A stretch of 64,000 nucleotides of DNA from CAZMPJ01 sp964568455 (GTDB taxonomy: Bacteria; Margulisbacteria; WOR-1; O2-12-FULL-45-9), in the NCBI GenBank assembly GCA_964568455.1, contig CAZMPJ010000003.1, forward strand, positions 1 to 64,000. Reading direction: 5' to 3'. The first letter of the stretch is position 1, and the number at the start of each line of letters is the position of its first letter. A program made the position numbers and the translations under genes. Shown piece by piece: positions 1 to 7,908 of this stretch. The notes beneath the pieces are model-generated. The model saw only the letters and a program-made list of their open reading frames with translations. It did not search any database and had not been told where the DNA came from.

Positions 1-1
1 T

Positions 2-91
2 ACCCCAGAAAAGTATCACAAATACCCGAGTCCAGTCCTAATGGGGTTCATTTCAGTTATCAATCAAGTATTCTCAGGAGTTTATGTATAA
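2..91 (+). CDS. C-terminal tail of an upstream reading frame (partial)
   Basis: The second frame is open from the window edge to a TAA at 89-91 and would encode about 29 residues ending in FSGVYV. It overlaps the first usable ATG of the hsdR frame (84) by 8 nt, much like the overlaps between the following operon genes. It may be the end of a separate upstream gene, for example a detached HsdR nuclease half, or the other side of a frameshift in hsdR. I recognise no domain in it. Confidence 0.3.
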   Translation, partial: TPEKYHKYPSPVLMGFISVINQVFSGVYV

Positions 92-2363
92 TAAAGATGC
101 ATATACTCCAACGAACAAGATAATATCTTCGTTATTCAGTAAAGATAGATTTTCAATGCTTTTAAAGCATTCGATCGCATATGTAAAAAGTGAAAACGGA
201 CTAGAGAAGCACATAATGCGTTATCCCCAATTATTTGCTACAAAGGCAATCGAAAATAGAATTAATGAGGGCAAAAAGAAGGGGATCATATGGCATACGC
301 AGGGTAGCGGTAAAACAGCTCTTGCTTTTTATAATGTCCATTATTTGACAGACTACTTTCAGAAGAAAGGAATTGTCCCAAAATTCTACTTCATTGTAGA
401 TCGTCTGGATCTGTTGAATCAGGCAGCCATAGAATTCTCTAGCCGAGGATTGGTTGTGCACAGAGTGAATTCTAAGAAGGAACTTATTAAGGATTTTAAA
501 TCGAAAAAATCGATTCATAATCTGACTGGGCAGAGGGAAATAACAGTAGTGAATATTCAGAAGTTTAAAGATGAAACTGATGTGTTAGGTCCTAGCGAGT
601 ATGATGTTGCTGTTCAAAGGGTATATTTTCTGGATGAGGTTCACCGCAGTTACAATCCGACAGGGAGTTTCTTGTCAAATCTCTATAACTCAGATCGAAA
701 TGCTGTCCTTATTGGATTGACAGGGACCCCTCTGATTGGGAATGATAGGCGATCGAGGGATATTTTTGGCGATTATATCCACAAGTATTATTATAACGCC
801 TCAATAGCCGATGGATATACTTTGAAATTGATTCGAGAAGGGATAGAGACAAACTATAGAATTCAATTGGAGAAAGCATTAAAACAAGTCGAAATTCTAA
901 AAGGTGATGTCGAGAAGAGGGCAATATACTCACATAAAAAGTTTGTTGAACCGATGTTAGATTATATCGTACAAGATTTTACAAAAAGTAGGGCAAGATT
1001 TGGGGATGATTCGATAGGTGGAATGGTTGTCTGTGATAGTTCTGAACAGGCCAAGATTATGTTTGAATTGTTTAATACGAAACACGCTAATAATGACAGC
1101 AAAAATAAATTGTCAGCCGCTCTGATTCTTCATGATGTTGGTTCTAAAGAGGAAAGAAAGAAACGTATCCGGTCCTTTAAAGAAGGGAAGTTTAGTTTTC
1201 TTTTTGTTTACAATATGTTGTTAACGGGATTTGATGCAAATAGATTGAAAAAACTCTATGTGGGGAGAATTGTAAAAGACCACAATCTTTTACAGATGCT
1301 AACGAGGGTTAACAGGCCATACAAGGACTTTAAATATGGTTTTGTTGTCGATTTTGCTGATATAAGAAAAGAGTTTGACACCACTAACAAAGCTTATTAT
1401 GAGGAACTGCAGCTAGAGTTAGGGGACGAAATGGCTACTTACTCCAACCTCTTTAAGTCAAAAGAGGAGATAGAAACAGAGATAGCTGATATCAAGGAGA
1501 AGCTTTTTCATTATGACTTAACTAATGCAGAAGTGTTTTCTCAACAAATTAGCCAGATTGAAGACAGAAAACAGGTGCTGGAAATTAAAAAGGCCTTAGA
1601 GAATGCAAAGAATCTGTTCAATATCATTCGCTTCTTTGGACACTTTGAATTGCTTGATAAAATAGATTTCAAAAAGTTAAATGAATTATACAATGAAACC
1701 TCTCGTCATTTAGATCTATTAAACTTCAAAGATTCTCTCCAAAATCGGGTGGATACGACCAACTTGCTGAATATCGCATTGGAAGATATTCTATTCATGT
1801 TCAGAAAAGTATCTGAGGAGGAGCTTGTAATTGCTGACCAGTTGAAAGATATGCTTCGAAAAACAAGAGAAGCTTTAGGCGGCAATTTCGATCAAAAAGA
1901 TCCTGTGTTTATATCTCTTTATGATGAATTAAAGCGATTGTTTGATATGAAAAACCTTGATGAAATAACTCAGGAGGAAATGAAAAACAATATTGATATA
2001 TTAGAGGATCTGTATAACAGGATAACCGAGTTAAATCGAAAAAATAGCTTGTTAAAGGCAAAATATGAAAATGATGAAAAATATGCGCGTATTCACAAAA
2101 GGATAGTTGAGAAGGGGGGCATCTCACAAAAAGAGACCGAAATAAATGCAGTACTAAATCTGATTAAAAAGAAAGCAGATGAAAGGGTTTTGGTCAATTC
2201 AAATATGTTAGAAAATGAAGGATATTTTGAACAGCTTGTTGGCCAGATAGTTGTCACCAGTTTTGAAGACTCCAATATTAATGTGGGTGCAGATTCTGTA
2301 AAGGACTTGAGTAAATATGTCGCGAAGGAATATATTAATGAATATGAAGGAGTATTGATATGA
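84..2363 (+). CDS. hsdR: Type I restriction enzyme subunit R, motor part, N-terminally short
   Basis: HsdR translocates and cleaves DNA in the HsdRMS complex. The visible 759 residues hold the SF2 motor: Walker A GSGKT at 74-78, DEVH box at 184-187, motif III LTGTP at 212-216, then the second RecA domain and a long helical C-terminus that docks to HsdM. Full-length HsdR is usually around 1000 residues with an N-terminal PD-(D/E)XK nuclease of some 200-250 residues before Walker A; here only about 73 residues precede it. This frame has a stop (TAA) at 39-41, so the nuclease part is not in this frame. It is either in a separate upstream ORF, frameshifted, or lost. The stop overlaps the hsdM start by 4 nt (ATGA), so the genes are translationally coupled. 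Family certain; functional state uncertain. Confidence 0.9.
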   Translation: MYNKDAYTPTNKIISSLFSKDRFSMLLKHSIAYVKSENGLEKHIMRYPQLFATKAIENRINEGKKKGIIWHTQGSGKTALAFYNVHYLTDYFQKKGIVPKFYFIVDRLDLLNQAAIEFSSRGLVVHRVNSKKELIKDFKSKKSIHNLTGQREITVVNIQKFKDETDVLGPSEYDVAVQRVYFLDEVHRSYNPTGSFLSNLYNSDRNAVLIGLTGTPLIGNDRRSRDIFGDYIHKYYYNASIADGYTLKLIREGIETNYRIQLEKALKQVEILKGDVEKRAIYSHKKFVEPMLDYIVQDFTKSRARFGDDSIGGMVVCDSSEQAKIMFELFNTKHANNDSKNKLSAALILHDVGSKEERKKRIRSFKEGKFSFLFVYNMLLTGFDANRLKKLYVGRIVKDHNLLQMLTRVNRPYKDFKYGFVVDFADIRKEFDTTNKAYYEELQLELGDEMATYSNLFKSKEEIETEIADIKEKLFHYDLTNAEVFSQQISQIEDRKQVLEIKKALENAKNLFNIIRFFGHFELLDKIDFKKLNELYNETSRHLDLLNFKDSLQNRVDTTNLLNIALEDILFMFRKVSEEELVIADQLKDMLRKTREALGGNFDQKDPVFISLYDELKRLFDMKNLDEITQEEMKNNIDILEDLYNRITELNRKNSLLKAKYENDEKYARIHKRIVEKGGISQKETEINAVLNLIKKKADERVLVNSNMLENEGYFEQLVGQIVVTSFEDSNINVGADSVKDLSKYVAKEYINEYEGVLI

Positions 2364-3985
2364 TGACTCGTGAGTTTATGACAAAAACGAAGGCACTAAT
2401 CGATAGTCTTAAAGGGATTTGTGCCAGTTATGGTTTAGGAAATGACGGGAATGAATTTAAAATCATCACACAAGTTTTTTTATATAAATTCATGAATGAC
2501 AAGTTTGGCTACGAGGTTAAAAAACTAGATCCAAAACTTAAAAAGGCTGATAATTGGGAACAAGTAATATCAAAATATTCGGACAAAGAATATGAAAAGT
2601 TATTAATGAAGTTGGATCCTGATAGTGCAAGGCTAAAACGGAAGCATTTTCTGTCATATTTATACAAAAAACAAGATAATGAAAAATTTGCAACGCTATT
2701 CGATGACACTTTGCGCAGTATAGCCATTTTAAATAATAATATTTTCTCAGTTAAAACTGGTACGGGAGCGAAAATTAAATTATTTGATGAGTTGAGTAAT
2801 TATATAACTGATAGTTCTCAGAGGGATAATTTCTGCAAGGCTCTTGTAAACCAGTTGGTTAATTTTAGTTTTGAAAAAATCTTTCACGAAAAATATGACT
2901 TCTTTTCTACAATATTTGAATACTTGATTAAGGATTACAACAAAGATGGTGGCGGAAAATATGCCGAGTATTATACACCTCATGCAGTAGCCAAAATAAT
3001 GGCTTCCATTTTGGTTGATAAGTCTGTAAGCAACGTAACTTGTTATGACCCTTCAGCTGGATCAGGGACCTTGTTAATGAACCTTGCCCATGCCATAGGA
3101 GAAGAGCGTTGTACGATCTACTCTCAGGATATTTCGCAAAAATCGTCTGGCATGCTCAGGTTGAATCTAATTTTAAACAATCTTGTGCATTCAATTCAAA
3201 ATATCATACAGGGAAACACTTTACTTGCTCCTTACCATAAGGATGGAGCTAAGTTAATGACATTTGACTATATCGTTTCAAATCCCCCATTTAAACTCGA
3301 TTTTAGTGATTTCAGAAATGACTTAGATACAACGCAAAATCTTAACCGCTTTTTTGCAGGTATTCCTAAGGTGACCCCAAAATCACCTGACAAAATGGCG
3401 ATTTATTTGCTTTTTATACAGCATATTATGTTTTCTCTTTCAACAAAAGGAAAAGCAGCTGTTGTTGTACCTACCGGCTTTCTTACTGCGCAGACTGGGA
3501 TCGAAAAAAAGATACGTGAAAAGTTGGTAGGAGAAAAAATGCTTCGCGGAGTAATCTCAATGCCAAGCAATATTTTTGCAACGACCGGAACAAATGTTTC
3601 TGTTTTATTTATTGACAAAACCAAAAAGAAGGAGGACGTCATATTAATGGATGCCTCTGGACTTGGAACAACAGTAAAGGAGGGGAAGAATAAGAAAACA
3701 TTACTGTCTCCAAAAGAAGGAGATCTGATTATTGAAACATTTGGCAATCATGAAACGATAGACGATTTCTCAATAGTTGTTTCTTATGAGCAGATTAGGG
3801 AAAAGAATTACTCCTTGAGCGCTGGACAATATTTTGATATGAAAATTGAATATGTTGATATAACACACGAAGAATATAAAAAGAAAATACATGGATTCAA
3901 GGATAAAATGAAGACATTATTTGCCGAGTCAAAAAATATTGAGTCGCAGATGTTTAAGCAATTGGACAGATTAAAATATGGTTGA
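2360..3985 (+). CDS. hsdM: Type I DNA N6-adenine methyltransferase subunit M
   Basis: Transfers a methyl group from SAM to adenine at the type I recognition site and forms the core of the modification enzyme with HsdS. An N-terminal helical domain (roughly 1-150) precedes the methyltransferase fold. The SAM motif I, DPSAGSG, starts at D230 and the catalytic NPPF motif IV is at 308-311, both intact. The 541-residue length is normal. The gene sits between hsdR (4 nt overlap) and hsdS (8 nt overlap), so the three form one operon. Base use is AT-rich with many ATA/AGA codons compared with the lipid genes downstream, which fits a horizontally acquired defence cassette. Confidence 0.96.
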   Translation: MMTREFMTKTKALIDSLKGICASYGLGNDGNEFKIITQVFLYKFMNDKFGYEVKKLDPKLKKADNWEQVISKYSDKEYEKLLMKLDPDSARLKRKHFLSYLYKKQDNEKFATLFDDTLRSIAILNNNIFSVKTGTGAKIKLFDELSNYITDSSQRDNFCKALVNQLVNFSFEKIFHEKYDFFSTIFEYLIKDYNKDGGGKYAEYYTPHAVAKIMASILVDKSVSNVTCYDPSAGSGTLLMNLAHAIGEERCTIYSQDISQKSSGMLRLNLILNNLVHSIQNIIQGNTLLAPYHKDGAKLMTFDYIVSNPPFKLDFSDFRNDLDTTQNLNRFFAGIPKVTPKSPDKMAIYLLFIQHIMFSLSTKGKAAVVVPTGFLTAQTGIEKKIREKLVGEKMLRGVISMPSNIFATTGTNVSVLFIDKTKKKEDVILMDASGLGTTVKEGKNKKTLLSPKEGDLIIETFGNHETIDDFSIVVSYEQIREKNYSLSAGQYFDMKIEYVDITHEEYKKKIHGFKDKMKTLFAESKNIESQMFKQLDRLKYG

Positions 3986-5249
3986 ATGGAAAAAATATAC
4001 AGTTGCTGAATTGGTAGAGAAAGAAATTATCGAACAACCGCTTGACGGCAACCATGGAGGGGTCCATCCAAAGGTGAGTGATTTTGTTCGTTCGGGCATT
4101 CCTTTTATTGTGGCATCAGATATTAATAATGGACAGATAAATATTAAGACATGTAAATATATTTCAAAAAAGCAAGCAGACTCTTTAGCTAAGGGGTTTT
4201 CAAGGACGGGGGACGTACTGCTTACACATAAGGCCACAATAGGTCGAACTGCCCTAGTCCCTTTATTGGAATATCCATATATTATGCTCACACCGCAGGT
4301 GACATACTATAGAGTCAGGAATAGTGAGGTGCTTAGTAATATATATTTAAAGTATTATTTTGACTCAAGACCTTTTCAAAAAGTACTATGCTCATGGGCG
4401 GGTGCGGGATCGACAAGGGCTTATTTAGGCATAATAGGTCAATTGAATCTGCCAATAATGATTCCTCCCATAAAAATTCAGCAAAATATTGCTGCCGTTC
4501 TATCTGTCTTAGACTCCAAAATAGAACTCAATAACCGCGTTAATGTAGAATTAGAAACCATGGCAAAAACACTATTCGATTACTGGTTTGTGCAATTTGA
4601 TTTCCCTGATAAGAATAGAAAACCTTACAAATCAAGCGGAGGCAAAATGAGCTGGAGTGAGGAGCTGAAAAGAGATATCCCCGAGCGGTGGGAAGTGGGA
4701 TCATTATTGGATATTGCAGAATATATTAATGGCTTAGCTTGCCAGAATTATAAGACAAAAGGCAATAAATCTTTACCCGTAATAAAAATCAAAGAAATGC
4801 ATGAGGGGTTTTCATCCGATACCGAGGTTGTGAGTACGGATATCCCCCAAAAGGTAATTATTGAAAATGGGGATGTGTTGTTTTCGTGGTCTGCCTCTTT
4901 GGAAGTTATGATATGGGCCGGAGGAAAGGGAGCTTTGAATCAGCATATATTTAAGGTAACTTCTGATAAATATCCGAAATCGTTTTTTTACTACCAGCTA
5001 ATCAATTATTTGCAACACTTTAAAATGATGGCTGCGAACCGAAAAACAACAATGGGACATATTACGCAGGAGCACCTTGAGCAAAGCAGAATTGCTTTGC
5101 CCCCGAAACAATTAACAAGGGATCTAGAAGTAATTCTATTGCCAATATTTAATAAAAAACTAGCTAATGATATAGAAAACAAAGCACTCTCTGAGCTCCG
5201 TGACTGGCTTCTGCCAATGCTGATGAATGGTCAGATAACGGTGAATTAA
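3978..5249 (+). CDS. hsdS: Type I restriction-modification specificity subunit S
   Basis: HsdS supplies sequence recognition for the R2M2S complex. The protein shows the usual two halves: a first target recognition domain (about 1-150), a central conserved helix (VLSVLDSKIELNN followed by ETMAKTLFDYWF, about 175-205), a second recognition domain starting around ERWEVGSL (about 236) and a C-terminal conserved helix with LSELRDWLLPML. The 423 residues are a full length, so the specificity subunit looks intact. It overlaps hsdM by 8 nt. The recognition sequence cannot be read from the protein. Confidence 0.94.
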   Translation: MVEWKKYTVAELVEKEIIEQPLDGNHGGVHPKVSDFVRSGIPFIVASDINNGQINIKTCKYISKKQADSLAKGFSRTGDVLLTHKATIGRTALVPLLEYPYIMLTPQVTYYRVRNSEVLSNIYLKYYFDSRPFQKVLCSWAGAGSTRAYLGIIGQLNLPIMIPPIKIQQNIAAVLSVLDSKIELNNRVNVELETMAKTLFDYWFVQFDFPDKNRKPYKSSGGKMSWSEELKRDIPERWEVGSLLDIAEYINGLACQNYKTKGNKSLPVIKIKEMHEGFSSDTEVVSTDIPQKVIIENGDVLFSWSASLEVMIWAGGKGALNQHIFKVTSDKYPKSFFYYQLINYLQHFKMMAANRKTTMGHITQEHLEQSRIALPPKQLTRDLEVILLPIFNKKLANDIENKALSELRDWLLPMLMNGQITVN

Positions 5250-5252
5250 GGA

Positions 5253-5546
5253 ATGAATATAAATAATCCCTGGATTGTTGGGATAGGATCAATGTTAATA
5301 GCTGCAGTAGCAAGTTGGGCTAAAAGAGATCTGCCTGATAAAAAAGTTGCTGGCCTTGATTGCGAATGGATCGAAAAATATAAAAAAGAAAATCAATTAC
5401 CAGCAGATTCCGTGTGTTGGCCTTTAATTGAGGAATACGAAGGGCGAGAGTATAAGCCTGCCTATTTTTACCCCTATAGATTCTGGTTTAGGCAGAGAAT
5501 TGTATACAAGGAGCATATATTGTGTATTTCGAAGAAAAAAGTATAG
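5253..5546 (+). CDS. Small protein of unknown function in the hsd operon
   Basis: A 97-residue ORF begins 3 nt after the hsdS stop. Residues 6-22 (IVGIGSMLIAAVASWA) are hydrophobic and could be one membrane segment. The rest is charged, and the C-terminal third is rich in Tyr, Phe and Arg (YFYPYRFWFRQR). I recognise no family. An AAGGA sits directly against the ATG, so the ribosome site is poor and translation may depend on coupling to hsdS. Position suggests co-transcription with the restriction operon, but a function in defence is only a guess. Confidence 0.5.
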   Translation: MNINNPWIVGIGSMLIAAVASWAKRDLPDKKVAGLDCEWIEKYKKENQLPADSVCWPLIEEYEGREYKPAYFYPYRFWFRQRIVYKEHILCISKKKV

Positions 5547-5571
5547 GTAGAACGAAGGGGGGAATGAGCAA

Positions 5572-6510
5572 GTGAATAAACAGCTTGGTAAGCTAGAAAA
5601 AATTGACTTAAGAACGTATTGGAAAGATGAAGCAAAGGACTTTACACCGTGGTTATCAAAAGAAGAAAATTTAAGTGTTTTAAGTGACGAAATTGGAGTT
5701 GAGATCAAGCTCCTGCAAGTTGAAGCTAATGTTGGACGCTATATTGTCGATATTCTGGCTGAAGAAGAAGCTGGTGGACGGAAAATCATTATTGAAAATC
5801 AGTTAGAGCCAACCAATCATAATCATTTAGGCCAATTGATTACCTATGCTTCTGGACATGATGCCTCAATCATTATATGGATTTTTGACAGTATCCGAGA
5901 GGAACATCGTCAGGCCATCGATTGGTTAAATGAACATACTGATGAAGAAATATCATTTTTTGCTGTAAAGATGGAACTATGGAGGATAGATCAATCGAGT
6001 CCTGCGCCAAAATTCCAAATTATTGCTAGTCCAAATGAGTGGGCAAAAACTATTAAACAAAGTTCGTCTAATAAGGAACTCACAAATACCAAAATGCAAC
6101 AATTAGAATTTTGGACAAAACTTAAAGCTTTTATTAGGCAGAAAGATGGCAAAATTAGATTGCACACGCCTAGACCTCAGCATTGGTATAACTTTAGTAT
6201 GGGGTCATCAGATGCTCATATTGCTCTTACCGTAAATACAAGAGAAAACTTATTGGGTTGTGAAATATACATTCGAAAGGATAAGGAGCTATTCGGTTTT
6301 TTACGGGACAATCGCGAAGCTATCGAGAAAGCACTTGGCTTATCACTAGAGTGGGTTGATGCGGCGAAAGCTTCAAGAATAAAGGCATCTAAAGAAAAAT
6401 GTGATATATTGGACGAAAATAATTACGATGAATATTTTGGCTGGTTATATGAAATGGTTGTTTCGTTTAAAAAGATATTTGGGAAGCATATCAAGGAATT
6501 TAAGCAATAA
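5572..6510 (+). CDS. DUF4268 protein with PD-(D/E)XK nuclease-like N-terminus
   Basis: The 312-residue protein has the N-terminal pattern RTYWKDEAKDFTPWLS typical, as I recall, of DUF4268 proteins, often found near restriction systems. Within residues 44-95 there is a nuclease-like core: a beta strand with D60 in YIVDILAEE, then E75-N-Q77 in IIIENQLE, followed by a helix with HLGQLITYASG. This matches a D...ExQ variant of the PD-(D/E)XK motif. Residues 165-312 form a second domain with RQKDGKIRLHTPRPQHWYNF, the DUF4268 part. The start is GTG at 5572, preceded by AAGGGGGGA. A role as an accessory nuclease in the defence island is inference. Confidence 0.75.
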   Translation: MNKQLGKLEKIDLRTYWKDEAKDFTPWLSKEENLSVLSDEIGVEIKLLQVEANVGRYIVDILAEEEAGGRKIIIENQLEPTNHNHLGQLITYASGHDASIIIWIFDSIREEHRQAIDWLNEHTDEEISFFAVKMELWRIDQSSPAPKFQIIASPNEWAKTIKQSSSNKELTNTKMQQLEFWTKLKAFIRQKDGKIRLHTPRPQHWYNFSMGSSDAHIALTVNTRENLLGCEIYIRKDKELFGFLRDNREAIEKALGLSLEWVDAAKASRIKASKEKCDILDENNYDEYFGWLYEMVVSFKKIFGKHIKEFKQ

Positions 6511-6612
6511 AAAGTAATCTCTTATTATTAAACACAAAGTAACATTGTTTTTCTTCGTCGCCCCACCCCGGTCTTTCAAGAAATTTTTTAAGAAACTAGA
6601 ACCAGAGAGCAG

Positions 6613-6648
6613 AAAAACGGCGATTGCCGCCGTTCAATCGCCGTTTTT
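6613..6648 (+). terminator. Perfect 14-bp hairpin after the defence operon
   Basis: The arms AAAAACGGCGATTG (6613-6626) and CAATCGCCGTTTTT (6635-6648) are perfectly complementary around the loop CCGCCGTT. The GC-rich stem ends in T on both strands, so it can act as a bidirectional intrinsic terminator. It lies about 100 nt after the last defence gene. The stretch 6511-6746 holds nothing else I can support. Confidence 0.8.
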
Positions 6649-6746
6649 CCGGGAACAGCAACTAGAGCCGGAAAAGGTTTTTGGCTTTGCAGCCGTGTAA
6701 AGAATGAGGGATTATTAAAGAAATAGTTCGAGAATGTATTTTTTGG

Positions 6747-6963
6747 TCCATTTTACCGTTCAGTCGAACTCCCTCAGAGGGGTGGCGACCTTGAAGCGCC
6801 GATAGGTGCTGAAAGGTCGCTGCATCTTTTTGCGGTGGGGAAAATTTAGCTTCCGCCGCAGGGTCGCGCAGCGGGCCGGAGGCGGCCTCGACGCTATCTG
6901 AATACAATAGTATTACTTCTATGCCTCTTTCGAATTAAATGCCACTTTCCGATGTGCCTTTTT
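6747..6963 (-). repeat. Left inverted copy of element terminus (recombinase 3' remnant plus GC-rich tail)
   Basis: Read on the minus strand, this copies the 3' end of the recombinase gene at 9114-9329. Positions 6747-6922 are identical by eye to the complement of 9154-9329 (176 nt), and the remaining 40 nt are diverged but alignable. The diverged part corresponds to the last codons of a recombinase. This copy therefore looks like the relic of a second, opposite-facing element of the same family. A short open frame over it (6662-6907, minus) is not a convincing gene. Confidence 0.85.
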
Positions 6964-7195
6964 CAATTTCTCTATACTATTTTTCCAGGTTTTCCAGTGT
7001 AGCATTTTTCCGCTATTCGCTGTCAAGGTCGCCCCGATTTTTAATAATTTTATTTAATTGAGCATCGGGGCTTCCTCCTCCACTTCGTTCCGGCCCTTCG
7101 TCCCGCACTTTCAAAATCCGAAAGCGCGGGACTGCGGGTGACAGCGGCGGAAAAATGCTGTTATGACGGTATCTTTTTATTAGGAGGTGCCTCAT
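6964..7195 (+). other. Leader region of the SLOG gene with two hairpins
   Basis: No gene is visible here. One hairpin has an 8-bp stem, GCCCCGAT (7031-7038) with ATCGGGGC (7064-7071). A second is stronger: GTCCCGC-A-CTTTC (7100-7112) pairs with GAAAG-C-GCGGGAC (7120-7132), broken only by an A-C mismatch. Both lie upstream of an AGGAGGT ribosome site at 7182-7188. They could be transcription or translation control structures for the SLOG gene, or part of a GC-rich dispersed repeat. The sequence alone does not decide. Confidence 0.5.
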
Positions 7196-7717
7196 ATGTC
7201 TCGTTTAGCTGGTTTCATTGGTTCCCGGTCTCTTCCCGCTTCTTTTTCCCCGCTTGTTTCCTCGCTCGTTTCTTCGTTTTTGGCTCGTGGTTTCCAGGTG
7301 GCTTCTGGTGGTGCAGTTGGCGCTGATCAGTTTGCCCTTTCTGCCATGGTTGGGCAGGGTGCGTCTGCTTCTGGCGTTGTTTTTTCTGCCTGGCAGTCTG
7401 CGTCTGGCTTTCCAGCGCCTGTTCAGCCTACGGTTGCTCGTTTTCGGGCAGCTGGTGGTCGGGTTATCTGGGGGCAGTCTTCGGTTGGTGCCCCGCGGCA
7501 GCAGGTTGTTTCTGCTTTGCTGGGTCGCAATAGGCGTTTGGTTTCTAGTTGTTCGGTGCTTGTTGCTTTCCTACATGGCTCTTCCCGTGGTTCGCTTTAC
7601 ACGGTGCACCAGGCTATTCGGCGTGGGATCCCAGTTTATGTTTTTCTCTGTGGTGGTGCCAGCTTGCCGCCTGATTTGGCTCAGCATTGTTTTGTTTCTA
7701 ACAAGGAGGTGATTTAG
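7196..7717 (+). CDS. SLOG/DprA-like Rossmann protein, adenine-depleted gene
   Basis: The ATG at 7196 has AGGAGGT 7 nt upstream, giving about 173 residues; a GTG at 7187 inside that ribosome site is less likely. The N-terminus GFIGSRSL and the motif ASGGAVGADQFAL (about 37-49) match the nucleotide-binding SLOG fold of DprA, YspA (DUF2493) and LOG proteins. A late segment, HGSSRGSLYTVHQAI, then GIPVYVF, completes the fold. Such domains bind nucleotides or DNA and occur in conflict systems. The coding strand is almost free of A (33 in 480 bases, 7201-7680), so the product has essentially no Lys or Glu until its last residues. Function is unknown; the fold call is moderately sure. Confidence 0.75.
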   Translation: MSRLAGFIGSRSLPASFSPLVSSLVSSFLARGFQVASGGAVGADQFALSAMVGQGASASGVVFSAWQSASGFPAPVQPTVARFRAAGGRVIWGQSSVGAPRQQVVSALLGRNRRLVSSCSVLVAFLHGSSRGSLYTVHQAIRRGIPVYVFLCGGASLPPDLAQHCFVSNKEVI

Positions 7718-7718
7718 C

Positions 7719-7907
7719 ATGCCTATGTATCCAATACATCCCTGTTGTTATTGTTCCGTGACAGAGTCTGGGAAGAGTTGCAGAATGACCCAAAAGGTTA
7801 ATTGCAATAATTTCCTAGCTTACATCCAGACATTGAACAATATGAAGGCTCAACGAGTCTTGATTCAAGAGCTCAAGTACTTAATTTCCAATAAGGGAGG
7901 AAAATAA
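7719..7907 (+). CDS. Small Cys-rich protein in the recombinase element
   Basis: A 62-residue ORF follows the SLOG gene after 1 nt, with AAGGAGGT 8 nt before its ATG. The N-terminal part has five cysteines (CCYC, later SC and NC, about residues 9-28), which could bind a metal. The remainder (about 30-62) looks like one amphipathic helix. Base composition is ordinary, in sharp contrast to the upstream gene. I recognise no family. It may be a recombination directionality factor or a partner of the SLOG protein, but neither is shown. Confidence 0.6.
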   Translation: MPMYPIHPCCYCSVTESGKSCRMTQKVNCNNFLAYIQTLNNMKAQRVLIQELKYLISNKGGK

Positions 7908-7908
7908 T

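Noticed and set aside
6662..6907. Minus-strand 81-residue ORF
   Set aside because: Its sequence is the translated GC-rich repeat plus unrelated flank; it is a recombinase remnant, not a gene.
7218..7712. Alternative 164-residue frame over the SLOG gene
   Set aside because: It is a by-product of the A-poor sequence (few stops in any plus frame), lacks a ribosome site and has no fold signal, whereas the other frame carries SLOG motifs.
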